From contig CAACVI010000001.1 in the NCBI GenBank assembly GCA_900659855.1, forward strand, positions 301,179-365,178: DNA of 64,000 nucleotides, written 5' to 3'. The position numbers and the translations under genes were made by a program. The DNA comes from Candidatus Desulfarcum epimagneticum (GTDB lineage Bacteria; Desulfobacterota; Desulfobacteria; Desulfobacterales; CR-1). This document shows, piece by piece, positions 1-7,747 of the stretch (its first letter is position 1; each line of letters opens with the position of its first letter). The notes beneath the pieces were generated by a model that was not told the origin of the DNA, searched no databases, and worked only from the letters and a program-made list of their open reading frames with translations.

Positions 1-581
1 GCGCGGGCGCCGAAAAAATCATCCCCATCGTTCCCGGAACCGTCCGCGCCCGGGGCGGCGACCCGGAACAGGGCGCCGGCCCCCTCGCAGTCGGAGCCGG
101 TGATGATGGGGGCGTGAAGCTGGACAAATCCCCGGTCTTTGAAAAAAGTGTGGATGGCGTGGGACAAATCGGAGCGGATTCGGAAAGCGGCGCCGTATTT
201 GTTGGTCCGGGGCCGCAAATGGGCGACGCCCCTTAAAAACGCGTCGGTGTGTCTTTTTTTTTGCAAAGGAAAGGAAGACGGCGCGATGTGAAGGGCCGCC
301 ACTTTTTTCGCGGCGAGTTCCCATTTCTGGCCCTTTCCTTTGGACTCGATGAGATCCCCGGACACGGCGGCGGCCGACCCCGTGGTCAGGGAGCGGACAT
401 CTTCCCATCCGTCCGAGGATGGGTCCGCCACCGCCTGGATGTTTTTCAGGCACGACCCGTCGTTGATCTCGATGAACGAAAAACCCGACGCGTCCCGCCT
501 GGTTTTGACCCATCCTTTGACGCAAACATTTTCAAGCGGCGTTCGGGAGCCCAGCAACGCTTTGATTTTGACTCTTTTCAT
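1..581 (-). CDS. asnS: Asparaginyl-tRNA synthetase, 3' end beyond the left edge
   Basis: This is a class II aminoacyl-tRNA synthetase that charges tRNA-Asn in the cytoplasm. Only the first 193 residues are visible; the frame stays open to base 1, so the gene continues off the window. Residues 1-95 form the anticodon-binding OB fold (FSFIEINDGSC, then NIQAVADPSS). Next come FPLQKKRHTDAFLR and AHLRPRTNKYGA, typical of AsnRS, and class II motif 1 around LSHAIHTFFKDRGF with PIITGSDCEGAGALF, which distinguishes AsnRS from AspRS. The start is ATG at 581; the next gene upstream ends at 644 on the same strand. No strong ribosome site is visible. Opposite-strand reading frames across it are shadows. 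Confidence 0.93.
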   Translation of the reverse strand, partial: MKRVKIKALLGSRTPLENVCVKGWVKTRRDASGFSFIEINDGSCLKNIQAVADPSSDGWEDVRSLTTGSAAAVSGDLIESKGKGQKWELAAKKVAALHIAPSSFPLQKKRHTDAFLRGVAHLRPRTNKYGAAFRIRSDLSHAIHTFFKDRGFVQLHAPIITGSDCEGAGALFRVAAPGADGSGNDGDDFFGAR

Positions 582-643
582 GTCAAAAGACGTAGCAGAA
601 AAAACCGCTTCCGTAAAGCTTTTAAGCCGGACGCGGCGCCTGT

Positions 644-1009
644 TTACGACCCATCCCCGCCGTTTTTCGGATCATCGGCCGGGCTTTCATGGACCGCGCG
701 CTCCTCAATGAGTTTCCGGGCGTTTTGATCCGGCCAGTTTTCGGCCAGGGCTCGGATGGCGGCGCTGCGCGGGCCTTTGCCCGGGTCTTTGACCGCGCGC
801 TCCTCAATCAGTTTTCGCGTGTCGTCATCGGGCCATTTCTCGGCCAGGGCGCGAATCGCCACGATGCGCGGGCCTTCCTCTTTGTCGTGGATCGCGCGCT
901 CCCGGATCAGTTTTCGGGACTTTTCATCCGGCCATTGGTCGGCCAGGGCGCGAATGGCGGCGCTGCGCGGACATTCTTTCGGAAAACGGGTGTGGGAAAA
1001 AAGGCGCAT
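644..1009 (-). CDS. Small HEAT-repeat protein (three near-identical repeats)
   Basis: A 121-residue protein made almost entirely of three 33-residue repeats (about 15-47, 48-80 and 81-110). Each has the pattern R-x-x-AIRALA-x-x-WPD-x-x-x-RKLI-x-ERA followed by an acidic linker. The helical pattern is that of HEAT/PBS-type repeats, similar to the repeat arrays at the C-termini of some NACHT/STAND proteins, but no ATPase or other domain is attached. A GGAG site lies about 8 bases before ATG 1009, so it is probably translated and not simply debris. It sits between asnS and the SLATT-like gene. Its function is unknown; a protein-binding adaptor role is only an inference. The near identity of the repeats suggests recent internal duplication. 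Confidence 0.7.
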   Translation of the reverse strand: MRLFSHTRFPKECPRSAAIRALADQWPDEKSRKLIRERAIHDKEEGPRIVAIRALAEKWPDDDTRKLIEERAVKDPGKGPRSAAIRALAENWPDQNARKLIEERAVHESPADDPKNGGDGS

Positions 1010-1049
1010 CTTTTATTCTCCGTTATGGTTTTCGGGTTTTATTTCCATG

Positions 1050-1556
1050 TCACGCTGTGTCTTTTCCCGTATTATCGGAGTCATCCGCCCTCACACTTTG
1101 AAAAAAACTATGGGTTTCTTTCAGTATGTCTATATATTTTTCTTTGATGAAATCGGTTTTTCCCGAGTCTGGGGCTTTGCCATCCAGATCAAGATATGAA
1201 AGCTCAATTTTCAGCAATTCGAGTTTGTCGGCGGTGTCCTTATACTTCAACGACAATTCATTAAAATCAAAAAAAGCCGAAATTCCGCTGACCACTCCTG
1301 TGCACGCTGAGATAATCAATGCGATGCTGCCCACGATGTCAGGGGGGCCGCCGAAATTAAGCCCCAAAAGGATCGTCACAATGGCGGACAGTCCCAAAGC
1401 CAGGCATTTGACAATGACGCCCATTTTGCCGTTTCGTTTTTGCCTGCCCATATATTTAGTGATGGATTTATCCAGTTCGCCATGCAAAAACTCCATTTTT
1501 AATTCCGGTTTCCCTGGTTTCTCTTTTTTGTTTTCCAGAGCCGCGGTTTCAGTCAT
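1050..1556 (-). CDS. SLATT/DUF4231-like two-TM protein
   Basis: A 168-residue membrane protein. A charged N-terminus (1-42) is followed by two predicted TM helices (about 45-66 and 74-96) separated by a short GGPPD turn, then a long cytoplasmic helix (about 100-160; FNELSLKYKDTADKLELLKIEL). This layout and the F-x-x-x-x-L-K-Y-K-x-T-A-D-K-L pattern match the SLATT/DUF4231 group, whose members are proposed membrane effectors in nucleotide-signalling and other conflict systems. The frame extends upstream to 1763, but ATG 1556 has a GAGAGGG ribosome site and the family-like N-terminus. No sensor enzyme (SMODS, SLOG, RT) is adjacent. An effector role is inferred from the family only. Confidence 0.7.
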   Translation of the reverse strand: MTETAALENKKEKPGKPELKMEFLHGELDKSITKYMGRQKRNGKMGVIVKCLALGLSAIVTILLGLNFGGPPDIVGSIALIISACTGVVSGISAFFDFNELSLKYKDTADKLELLKIELSYLDLDGKAPDSGKTDFIKEKYIDILKETHSFFQSVRADDSDNTGKDTA

Positions 1557-1609
1557 GTTTCCCTCTCTTTTTTTTATTTTTTTTGTATAGCGCCTGAACG
1601 AAAATAAAA

Positions 1610-2329
1610 TTAAACGATGGCCGCTTCCTCCCCGGCCCCAAAAAGTCTGGACGTTTCCGCAAGACACTGAGACTGCTCCGAAGGCGTGACAATGGCGCCG
1701 CTCAGCCAGGGAAATTTTCGCAGAGGGGATGCCTCGTACAGGTCCGGGCCGATTTTGTTCCAATGCGTCTCATAGACCTTGCCCTCTGAAAACAGCCAGG
1801 TGTGACGGCCTCCCCGGGACACGCCGAATCCGAATTTGACCCTTTCCAGGCCGGCGATATCGGCCTCATTCAACGTGGAGGGGCCCGCGTTTTTATTGAG
1901 CTTTTGAAACGCCGGATGGGAGTCCGGGGTGACATTGTAATTGTGAACCCTGTGCTCCAGGGGGATTTTATAGTACCGGCGGGTTTTTTTCGCCATATGG
2001 CTGGTGTAGCTGTGCTCCTGGTCGGCGTCGATGGGGTGCGCCGAGTCCGGGTTGATATAAATTCCCTTCCAGCCGTGATCGGTCACCAGAAACCGGGCGA
2101 GTTCGGTTCCATGTTTTCCCAGCCCCCAGGCCCGGGCCGCCGCCGCCTCATTCCCTGTTTTTTTAAACGCGTGGCCAATCACCCTGAGCGCGTACGTAAT
2201 GCAGTCGGTCGCCTCATGGTCCCGGTACCGCTCCGGGTCCCTTTTTTTCAGCACACTGCCCACTTCGTGGGAATGGTTGTGAAACAAATCCATCATTTTT
2301 TCATGGGCGTATTCTGAAAAGGTTTTCAT
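1610..2329 (-). CDS. Uncharacterised Cys/His protein, possibly papain/NlpC-like
   Basis: A 239-residue soluble protein without signal peptide or TM segment. Two features suggest a thiol peptidase or amidase fold: Cys43 at the head of a helix (ATDCITYALRVIGHAF), and His176 at the start of a beta strand (GGRHTWLFSEGKVYETHW), followed by a hydrophobic C-terminal strand (FPWLSGAIVTP). The Cys-helix followed by a His-strand is the order in NlpC/P60 and related papain-like folds, but sequence similarity to a named family is not certain and a third catalytic residue is not identified. ATG 2329 has a GGGAG site 5 bases upstream. It lies in a same-strand run with the lysozyme-like and tail-fibre genes, so a lysis or cell-wall role is possible. 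Confidence 0.55.
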   Translation of the reverse strand: MKTFSEYAHEKMMDLFHNHSHEVGSVLKKRDPERYRDHEATDCITYALRVIGHAFKKTGNEAAAARAWGLGKHGTELARFLVTDHGWKGIYINPDSAHPIDADQEHSYTSHMAKKTRRYYKIPLEHRVHNYNVTPDSHPAFQKLNKNAGPSTLNEADIAGLERVKFGFGVSRGGRHTWLFSEGKVYETHWNKIGPDLYEASPLRKFPWLSGAIVTPSEQSQCLAETSRLFGAGEEAAIV

Positions 2330-2362
2330 CTCGTCTCCCTTTTTCGTCTTTTCCCGGCTTTT

Positions 2363-2842
2363 TTATTCTCCCCGGAGGGCCTTTAACACTTTGGCGATGA
2401 ATTTGAGCCCCAGGATTCCAAGCTCCAGGTGCTCCTCCAAATCCAGATCATCGATTTCCGCCGGTATGCCCGCGGCGCCGCTGGACGCTTTTTCCAAAGC
2501 CTCCAGGAAAGACGGGGAATTCTGGAGTTTGACGAACAGCGAGGTGTCTATTTTTGAGTTTTCCCTCAGCTCCCGGGCCAGAAAAGTCGCGAGCAGAATC
2601 ATGCAGTCGACAAATTCCGTTGTTTCTTTGATCCCTTTGAATTTGGACTCAATCTTTCCGATTTCCTGAAGCTGACGGGGCGTGGCGATGTTGATGGCCC
2701 GCTCGATTTCTTCCAGCGAGGCGTTTTCCTTCTGAAACAGGGTGGCGGATATTTTCTGGACCGCAAGACCGGCCGAGGGGTTGTTTCCCGAAATCGTGGC
2801 GGAGGTGACGGTGGCGGCTATTTCCAGCAAATTTTCAAACAT
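2363..2842 (-). CDS. Unknown helical protein; phage-type helix motif
   Basis: A 159-residue protein that is largely helical by sequence. The N-terminal third has small-residue-rich helices, followed by SLEEIERAINIATPRQLQEI then a Lys/Glu-rich segment. That block resembles the 'ATPEQL..L...D.EFK' segment found in some phage holin-like (3TM) and tail-adjacent proteins, although the strongly hydrophobic TM segments of a holin are not evident here. The C-terminus is acidic (IDDLDLEEHLELG) then basic. AAGGAGA lies 8 bases before ATG 2842. It sits between the coiled-coil membrane protein and the Cys/His protein on the same strand. I cannot assign a function. Confidence 0.5.
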   Translation of the reverse strand: MFENLLEIAATVTSATISGNNPSAGLAVQKISATLFQKENASLEEIERAINIATPRQLQEIGKIESKFKGIKETTEFVDCMILLATFLARELRENSKIDTSLFVKLQNSPSFLEALEKASSGAAGIPAEIDDLDLEEHLELGILGLKFIAKVLKALRGE

Positions 2843-2871
2843 GTCGGTTTCTCCTTATGGGTTTAAAAAAA

Positions 2872-4101
2872 TCATGCGCCCGCTTCTTTCTCTGTTTCAG
2901 CGGGGGGCGGTTTCTTTTGAGCGCCCGGGCCGAATTTGGAGATCATTTCGATGAATTTGTCCATGACGGCGAACAGCGCCTCCACATTGTAGCCCGCCAG
3001 AAAGGCGAGCGTCATGGGGGACAGGCTTCCCGCCACGCTGAGGTCATCCGGTTTTAAAAACCAGCCGATGGCCATTCCGGCCAGAAGGCCCATGGTGATT
3101 CTGAGTCTGTATTTGGTTTCTGAATGGCGCGTGTAAGTCAGATTTTTGATTTCCACGGCAAGGCTTCGCAGCGTGTATATAATGGCGCCGAGCAAACCGT
3201 ATAACAAAGGAAGCCCGTATATCTGAAGGCTTCGGATCACGAACTCCGCGGATATTCTCGTTAAAAAAAGTTTGTTTCTCTCTTTGTCGAATTCCTGCTC
3301 AAACGTTCGTTTCTTTCCTTCGAAGCGAAGTCTTTCCAGCGCGTTCCGCTTCGCTTTGCTGACATCCGGCGCCATGTCCCCGGTTTTCAGGGCCACAAGG
3401 ATTTCGGAAATTTCATTCGCGATTCTTTCCATATCGTGCTCATACTTTTTCCGCGCGTAATGGGTGATTTCCGCCTCAAACTGCTTGTGAAAAATCAGTA
3501 TTTGCCAGAACCTGTTCCAATCCTGCAAAAGCTGATAAGCGGCCCCGAATTCCTGGATCAGCGCCTTTTTCTCATTTACCAGCTTGTTGATCTCGATGTC
3601 GTGTTCGAGATCGGCGTGGTTTTTGTCCTGTTTTCTTTTGTCGATATTGAGGCTCACCGCGTCGATCCGGGTGAACAGTTTGTCGATTTTTGCCGTCAGA
3701 TCCGATCCGTTGATCCAGTAAATCTGGGCCAGCAGAAGAAGGACAAGGGAAACAGCGGTGAGGCGCCGGTACTTGGAAACGGAAGACGCCGCCTCTGTGG
3801 ATTTTTTTTTCTTTCCGTCGTCCTCATCGCTCAGGGGATCAGGCAGGGCGGCCTTCAGGCTTTCGATGCTGACCGGTTTGATGGAAGAGGCCACTTTGTC
3901 GTAGGCGTTCCAGAAACGAAGCTCATCTTCGGGGCTCCAGTCGTTTCGCTCCATTTTGTATTGGGACCTGATCAGGGTTTTCGCGGCTTCGGAATCCAGC
4001 GCGGCGGAGCTGTGGCGCGCCACATATGAAATCAGTATCCGGGACTCACGCGCCGCCTGTTTCATATAATCCGATATGTTTACGTTTTTTTCAGGTCCCA
4101 T
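2872..4101 (-). CDS. Coiled-coil membrane protein, unknown function
   Basis: A 409-residue protein. One TM lies at about 112-131, followed by a charged coiled-coil region of roughly 160 residues (135-290; periodic K/E/D with DKLFTRIDAVSLNID). A C-terminal membrane block of three TM helices (about 295-312, 333-350, 360-380) contains LLGAIIYTLRSLAVEIKNLT and a Pro-rich tail. Residues 55-67 (WSPEDELRFWNAY) match a segment near the C-terminus of the neighbouring lysozyme-like protein (WKTEDELKLLDAY). The start ATG shares its A with the TAA stop of that neighbour (TAATG), so the two are probably translationally coupled. Envelope-spanning or scaffold roles are possible but unproven. Confidence 0.6.
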   Translation of the reverse strand: MGPEKNVNISDYMKQAARESRILISYVARHSSAALDSEAAKTLIRSQYKMERNDWSPEDELRFWNAYDKVASSIKPVSIESLKAALPDPLSDEDDGKKKKSTEAASSVSKYRRLTAVSLVLLLLAQIYWINGSDLTAKIDKLFTRIDAVSLNIDKRKQDKNHADLEHDIEINKLVNEKKALIQEFGAAYQLLQDWNRFWQILIFHKQFEAEITHYARKKYEHDMERIANEISEILVALKTGDMAPDVSKAKRNALERLRFEGKKRTFEQEFDKERNKLFLTRISAEFVIRSLQIYGLPLLYGLLGAIIYTLRSLAVEIKNLTYTRHSETKYRLRITMGLLAGMAIGWFLKPDDLSVAGSLSPMTLAFLAGYNVEALFAVMDKFIEMISKFGPGAQKKPPPAETEKEAGA

Positions 4102-5360
4102 TACGTGGATAAAAAATCATTTTTTTCCCCGTCCCCGCCCATGCCTCTCCCAAAGCTTCCCCTTGCGTCGGACAATACGCCGCTGTCCCGATATTTTTGA
4201 ACCGTCTTGGCTCTTTTTTCAGCGTGGGTCATGGGATGAAGGCCGTATGTCTCCCGGATATTCAGGTAGGCGTCCAGCAGTTTAAGCTCGTCTTCGGTTT
4301 TCCATGAAGACGGGTCAGGATCGGGCAGGGCCGCCGCGTCCATGGCCTCCTCCAGGCACGGCTGTATATAGCCGGGCCGGTTGATATGGTTGTCGAGTAT
4401 GAGCGCCACCCCGTATTCCGAAGTGATCAGCTCGGAAATGAGGCGCTCTTTCACTTTATACGAGTCTTTGCGGTAAAATGAGTTTATCCTGGAAATCGCG
4501 TGCTCCACCTGGGCCAGCTGGATTGAAAAATCCTGTCCTGAAAGCCAGAAATAAAAGGCCCATTCGTGACTTCTCAGCCGGCTTTTATCCACAGGGCTTG
4601 CCATCTCTTTTCCGTCAAGCGTTAAAAAGCCTGAAATCCGACTGGTTTTCGGAGTGATGTCCAGTCCGCGCCGGCCGTAGTGTTTTTCAAACAGGGATTC
4701 GTCGCTGTCTTTAATCCGTTTAAGCAGGGCCGCCAGCTCCCCGGGCTGTTTGCCCGCCCCGGCCGTCCATTGAAACATGCCGAACGACAAAAAAGAGTTG
4801 TCCCATGTGTTGATGGCGTCCAGGTTTCCCTCGTTTTCCGACACCGCCATGATGACGTTTATCTCCGAATCATCAAAACCCCGGGATTTAAATTCCTCTT
4901 TTTTCTCCTGAATGACGGACGACGGTTTTTGTTTTCCGGCGGTGTACATCCCCTTCTTGAATCTGGCAAAGGTCGCGCTGACATCATCCAGAGAAACCGT
5001 CACCCTGGGCTTTTCATTCTTCTCGAATTCCTTGATGGTCAGCCCCTTGCCGGTCTGGTTTTTTCCCAATGGCTTCAAACGTGTTTCAACGGCGTCCACA
5101 ATGGCCCGGGCCACGGCGCCGGGCAGGTGAGAGCCCTGGGCGGTGATATTTTGAACAAACGCGTTGACGGCGTCCCGGGTCCGGTCTGTGTATATTCCGT
5201 CGTTTCCGGCGTCGTGCCCGAGATCGTTTAACAGCCGCTGCAAAAGCGCCACGCTTTCGCGGTCGGGCGAGTCTTTACGCAGGGTTTCATGAAGGTTTTC
5301 TTTGCGCGCCTCCATGAGTTTTTTGAATAGGTCCAGGTCTTTTTTTATGTTTTCGCTCAT
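4101..5360 (-). CDS. Peptidoglycan-binding, lysozyme-like protein
   Basis: A 419-residue protein without signal peptide. Residues 36-70 look like a peptidoglycan-binding domain (ALLQRLLNDLGHD, then DGIYTDRTRDAVNAF). Residues 155-330 resemble a lysozyme/transglycosylase fold, with NVIMAVSENEGNLDAINTWD (Glu175/Glu177 as candidate catalytic acid) and SFGMFQWTAG, the G-x-x-Q motif common in phage-type muramidases. The C-terminus (353-365) carries the W-x-x-EDEL motif shared with the next gene's product. GGAGG lies 10 bases upstream of ATG 5360. Lack of a signal peptide is usual for phage or tailocin lysins that rely on holins or are carried on a particle. The exact hydrolase class is not certain. 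Confidence 0.72.
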   Translation of the reverse strand: MSENIKKDLDLFKKLMEARKENLHETLRKDSPDRESVALLQRLLNDLGHDAGNDGIYTDRTRDAVNAFVQNITAQGSHLPGAVARAIVDAVETRLKPLGKNQTGKGLTIKEFEKNEKPRVTVSLDDVSATFARFKKGMYTAGKQKPSSVIQEKKEEFKSRGFDDSEINVIMAVSENEGNLDAINTWDNSFLSFGMFQWTAGAGKQPGELAALLKRIKDSDESLFEKHYGRRGLDITPKTSRISGFLTLDGKEMASPVDKSRLRSHEWAFYFWLSGQDFSIQLAQVEHAISRINSFYRKDSYKVKERLISELITSEYGVALILDNHINRPGYIQPCLEEAMDAAALPDPDPSSWKTEDELKLLDAYLNIRETYGLHPMTHAEKRAKTVQKYRDSGVLSDARGSFGRGMGGDGEKNDFLST

Positions 5361-5387
5361 TTCTTATACGCCTCCGGAAACGGTTTG

Positions 5388-5411
5388 GGCGCGCCGGGGC
5401 TCCGGCGCGCC
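5388..5411 (-). promoter_or_regulatory. GC-rich hairpin between fibre and lysozyme genes
   Basis: A perfect 10-bp stem (GGCGCGCCGG / CCGGCGCGCC) with a 4-base loop lies between the stop of the tail-fibre gene and the ribosome site of the lysozyme-like gene. No T-tract follows in either direction, so it is more likely an mRNA processing or attenuation structure than a simple terminator. Confidence 0.5.
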
Positions 5412-5420
5412 TCATTCAAT

Positions 5421-7679
5421 CTAAAACATGGCCGCGCAGTCGCCTCCGAACAGGATATCGCCTTCCATCACGCCGCCCGCTTCTCTCACGCTTTCATGAT
5501 TCGTGACATCCGCGTTGGGCATAATCCCGGCCAATTTTATTTTCTCCGTATCGGTGAACACATTGGTGTCGGGATTGGACTCATACAAAACTTTAATCTG
5601 CTCCGGGGTTAAAAGCGCGCGGAACCCGTCGACCTGGCTTTGCAGAGCGGTCTCCAGGTTTCCCACCTGGGAATTGAGTTTTTCGTTCATATTGGTGATA
5701 AACTCATTTCTCAGGTTCAGGGCCAGATCGCCCATGTCGCTTTCGAGCTTGTACAGATTCTCATTGACGGTTTTGTTGATGTCGGTTTTGAACGTGTTTA
5801 AATCGCCCAGCATTTCCTGAATCTTGGTTTCGGATATATTCCGGACCCATGATTCGTTGATATTGCCAAGCTGATTCTGGATATTGGCGATGAGGTCGCC
5901 GAGATTATCCAGGGTGACCGTATTGTTGGCCAGATCAACCTCAACTTTTCCCAGCCGCTGATTGAGAGCCGTGTTAATCTGATTTTTGAAGTTCTCCAAG
6001 CCCCCCACCACTTCCTGAATCTTTGACTCGGATATATCCCGGACCCACGATTCGCTGATATTGCCCAGCTGACCCTGCATGCGGGCGATGGCGTCGGCGA
6101 GATTGCTCAGGTCCACCGCATTGTTGCTCAAATCGCTTTCAAGCTTGGCCACCTTCTGGGTATTGCCGCCCAGGTCGCTTTCAAGTTTGCTGACCTTCTG
6201 GGCGTTGTCTCCCAGATCGCTTTCAAGCTTGGTCACCTTCTGATTGACGACTTTGTTGATCTCGGTTTTAAAACTATCCAGATTCCCGGACAACTCTTTT
6301 ACCCTGGGCTCTAACACCCCCCGGACCCATGACTCGTTGATATTGCCTAGCTGGCCTTGAAGGCGGGAAATCACATCGCCGAGGTTTTGCAGGGTGAGTT
6401 TATTGTTCCCCACATCCACCTGAACGGCGCTCAGCTTCTGGTTGCAGGCGTTGGTCATTTCCGTTTTGAAATTGTTGATCCGATCGCCCAGTTCCTTGAG
6501 CTGCTCCTGTGTGACGCAGTCCATTTCCGGATGGGTGTGGCTGGCCTCTCCCACCTGATTTTTAAGGGCGTCAATCTCCTTGCTGATGGTCCCGATGAGT
6601 TTGATGCTTTCCAGATGGGCCGGGGTCAAAAACTTGTGGGTGGAGCCGTCTTTGACATAATCCGCGCTTAACACCTTGTCCAGGGTCAGGGACTGGAGCT
6701 TGTCGCGTAGCTGCTCGGGGGTGTCCTGGGTGGCGCCGGATTCAATGGTTTCAAGTTTGGTCTGTAAGCGGTCTATTTCCCCGCGCTCTTTGTCCGTGAA
6801 GAACCGGTTTTCGGACCCGGGCTGTATGGAATCGGCGTCAAGACGCTGGGAGCTTTTGAGTTTTTCGAGTTTCTCGCGGATTTTTTCAGGCGTGTCAAAG
6901 GTGGCGTTTGGATCTATGGATTCAATCTTTTTTTTCAGATCATCCGTCAGGCGGTTGACGTCCTGAATGCTTTCGTACATGGTCGCAATTTCTTGCGCGC
7001 TCAAGTCGTCTGTGGCGCCGTCCTGTACAGAATCAAGCTTTTTCTTGTCTTCTTTTGTGAAGTGGACATTTTTTGACCCGGATAAAATATCATCCAGGGT
7101 GTCTTTGGATTTCAGCAGGAAGTCGGATGAATCCACGTCCATGCTTTCGGCTTCGCTGACTTTCTCCCACTTTTCCTCCGGGGTCTGGATATACGTGGCG
7201 CCCCCGGCGCCCACCGTCTTGTCCTCGCTGGCGTCCAGGACAAACACAAACTGACCTTCGTGTTTGTCCTCAGAGGGGATTTTCTCCATGTCGCCGATGG
7301 TTCTGACAACCGTGGTGGCCCTTAAATCGGCGGGCAGCTGATCCCGGAGGACCTTCCCGTCCGGGCCCAGGGCCGCGTAGCTGCCGGGCTCGCCTTTGGC
7401 GCTCAGGAAATCCTTGGCCTCCCGGATGGTGTTGGCCATGTCCTCGTCAAGGGGCTGATCCACCTTGTACGGCAATTTATTCCAGGGATCAATGCCGTTT
7501 CCTATCTTGATTTTTCCGGTGTCCCGCTCATAAGCCAATTCCCCTGAAAGCAGCGTGGGGTCTTTGCTCATAAAGCATGCGGCGTCTCCCTGTAAAATCT
7601 GTATCCGGGTGACTCTCCTTCTTTCCGCGGCCTCAGCGTTTGTCAGATTAAATTTCAATTTTTCATCCCTTGCGTCCAT
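5421..7679 (-). CDS. Tail-fibre-like protein with Mtd-type N-terminal domain
   Basis: A 752-residue fibre protein. Residues 24-72 match the N-terminal domain of phage major tropism determinant/tail-fibre proteins (PTLLSGELAYERDTGKIKIG, then DPWNKLPYKVD). A Gly/Pro linker (GEPGSYAALGPDGKVLRDQL) and tail-fibre repeats with FTDKE and IESGATQDTPEQLRDKLQSL follow. Then come a SHTHPEMD motif and a coiled-coil stalk with three copies of a roughly 85-residue repeat marked by QLGNINESWVR / QLGNISESWVR. The tip has another FTDTEKIKLAGI unit. AAGGAGG lies 7 bases before ATG 7679. Such proteins normally sit at the tip of a phage, tailocin or contractile injection tail and bind the target; no other tail structural gene is in the window. 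No C-type-lectin variable region or DGR repeat was seen. Confidence 0.8.
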   Translation of the reverse strand: MDARDEKLKFNLTNAEAAERRRVTRIQILQGDAACFMSKDPTLLSGELAYERDTGKIKIGNGIDPWNKLPYKVDQPLDEDMANTIREAKDFLSAKGEPGSYAALGPDGKVLRDQLPADLRATTVVRTIGDMEKIPSEDKHEGQFVFVLDASEDKTVGAGGATYIQTPEEKWEKVSEAESMDVDSSDFLLKSKDTLDDILSGSKNVHFTKEDKKKLDSVQDGATDDLSAQEIATMYESIQDVNRLTDDLKKKIESIDPNATFDTPEKIREKLEKLKSSQRLDADSIQPGSENRFFTDKERGEIDRLQTKLETIESGATQDTPEQLRDKLQSLTLDKVLSADYVKDGSTHKFLTPAHLESIKLIGTISKEIDALKNQVGEASHTHPEMDCVTQEQLKELGDRINNFKTEMTNACNQKLSAVQVDVGNNKLTLQNLGDVISRLQGQLGNINESWVRGVLEPRVKELSGNLDSFKTEINKVVNQKVTKLESDLGDNAQKVSKLESDLGGNTQKVAKLESDLSNNAVDLSNLADAIARMQGQLGNISESWVRDISESKIQEVVGGLENFKNQINTALNQRLGKVEVDLANNTVTLDNLGDLIANIQNQLGNINESWVRNISETKIQEMLGDLNTFKTDINKTVNENLYKLESDMGDLALNLRNEFITNMNEKLNSQVGNLETALQSQVDGFRALLTPEQIKVLYESNPDTNVFTDTEKIKLAGIMPNADVTNHESVREAGGVMEGDILFGGDCAAMF

Positions 7680-7747
7680 GAACAGCCTCCTTAAGTAAAA
7701 TGGTTAAAAAAAAGCGCTTTCGCCTCGCGCCGCGCCGAAGATTTTGT

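Noticed and set aside
249-728. Plus-strand open frames at the left edge
   Set aside because: They lie opposite asnS, whose minus-strand product shows clear AsnRS motifs; their own products look like no protein family.
5421-7679. Diversity-generating retroelement with the Mtd-type fibre
   Set aside because: No reverse transcriptase, template repeat or variable lectin domain is visible; only the N-terminal Mtd-like domain is shared.
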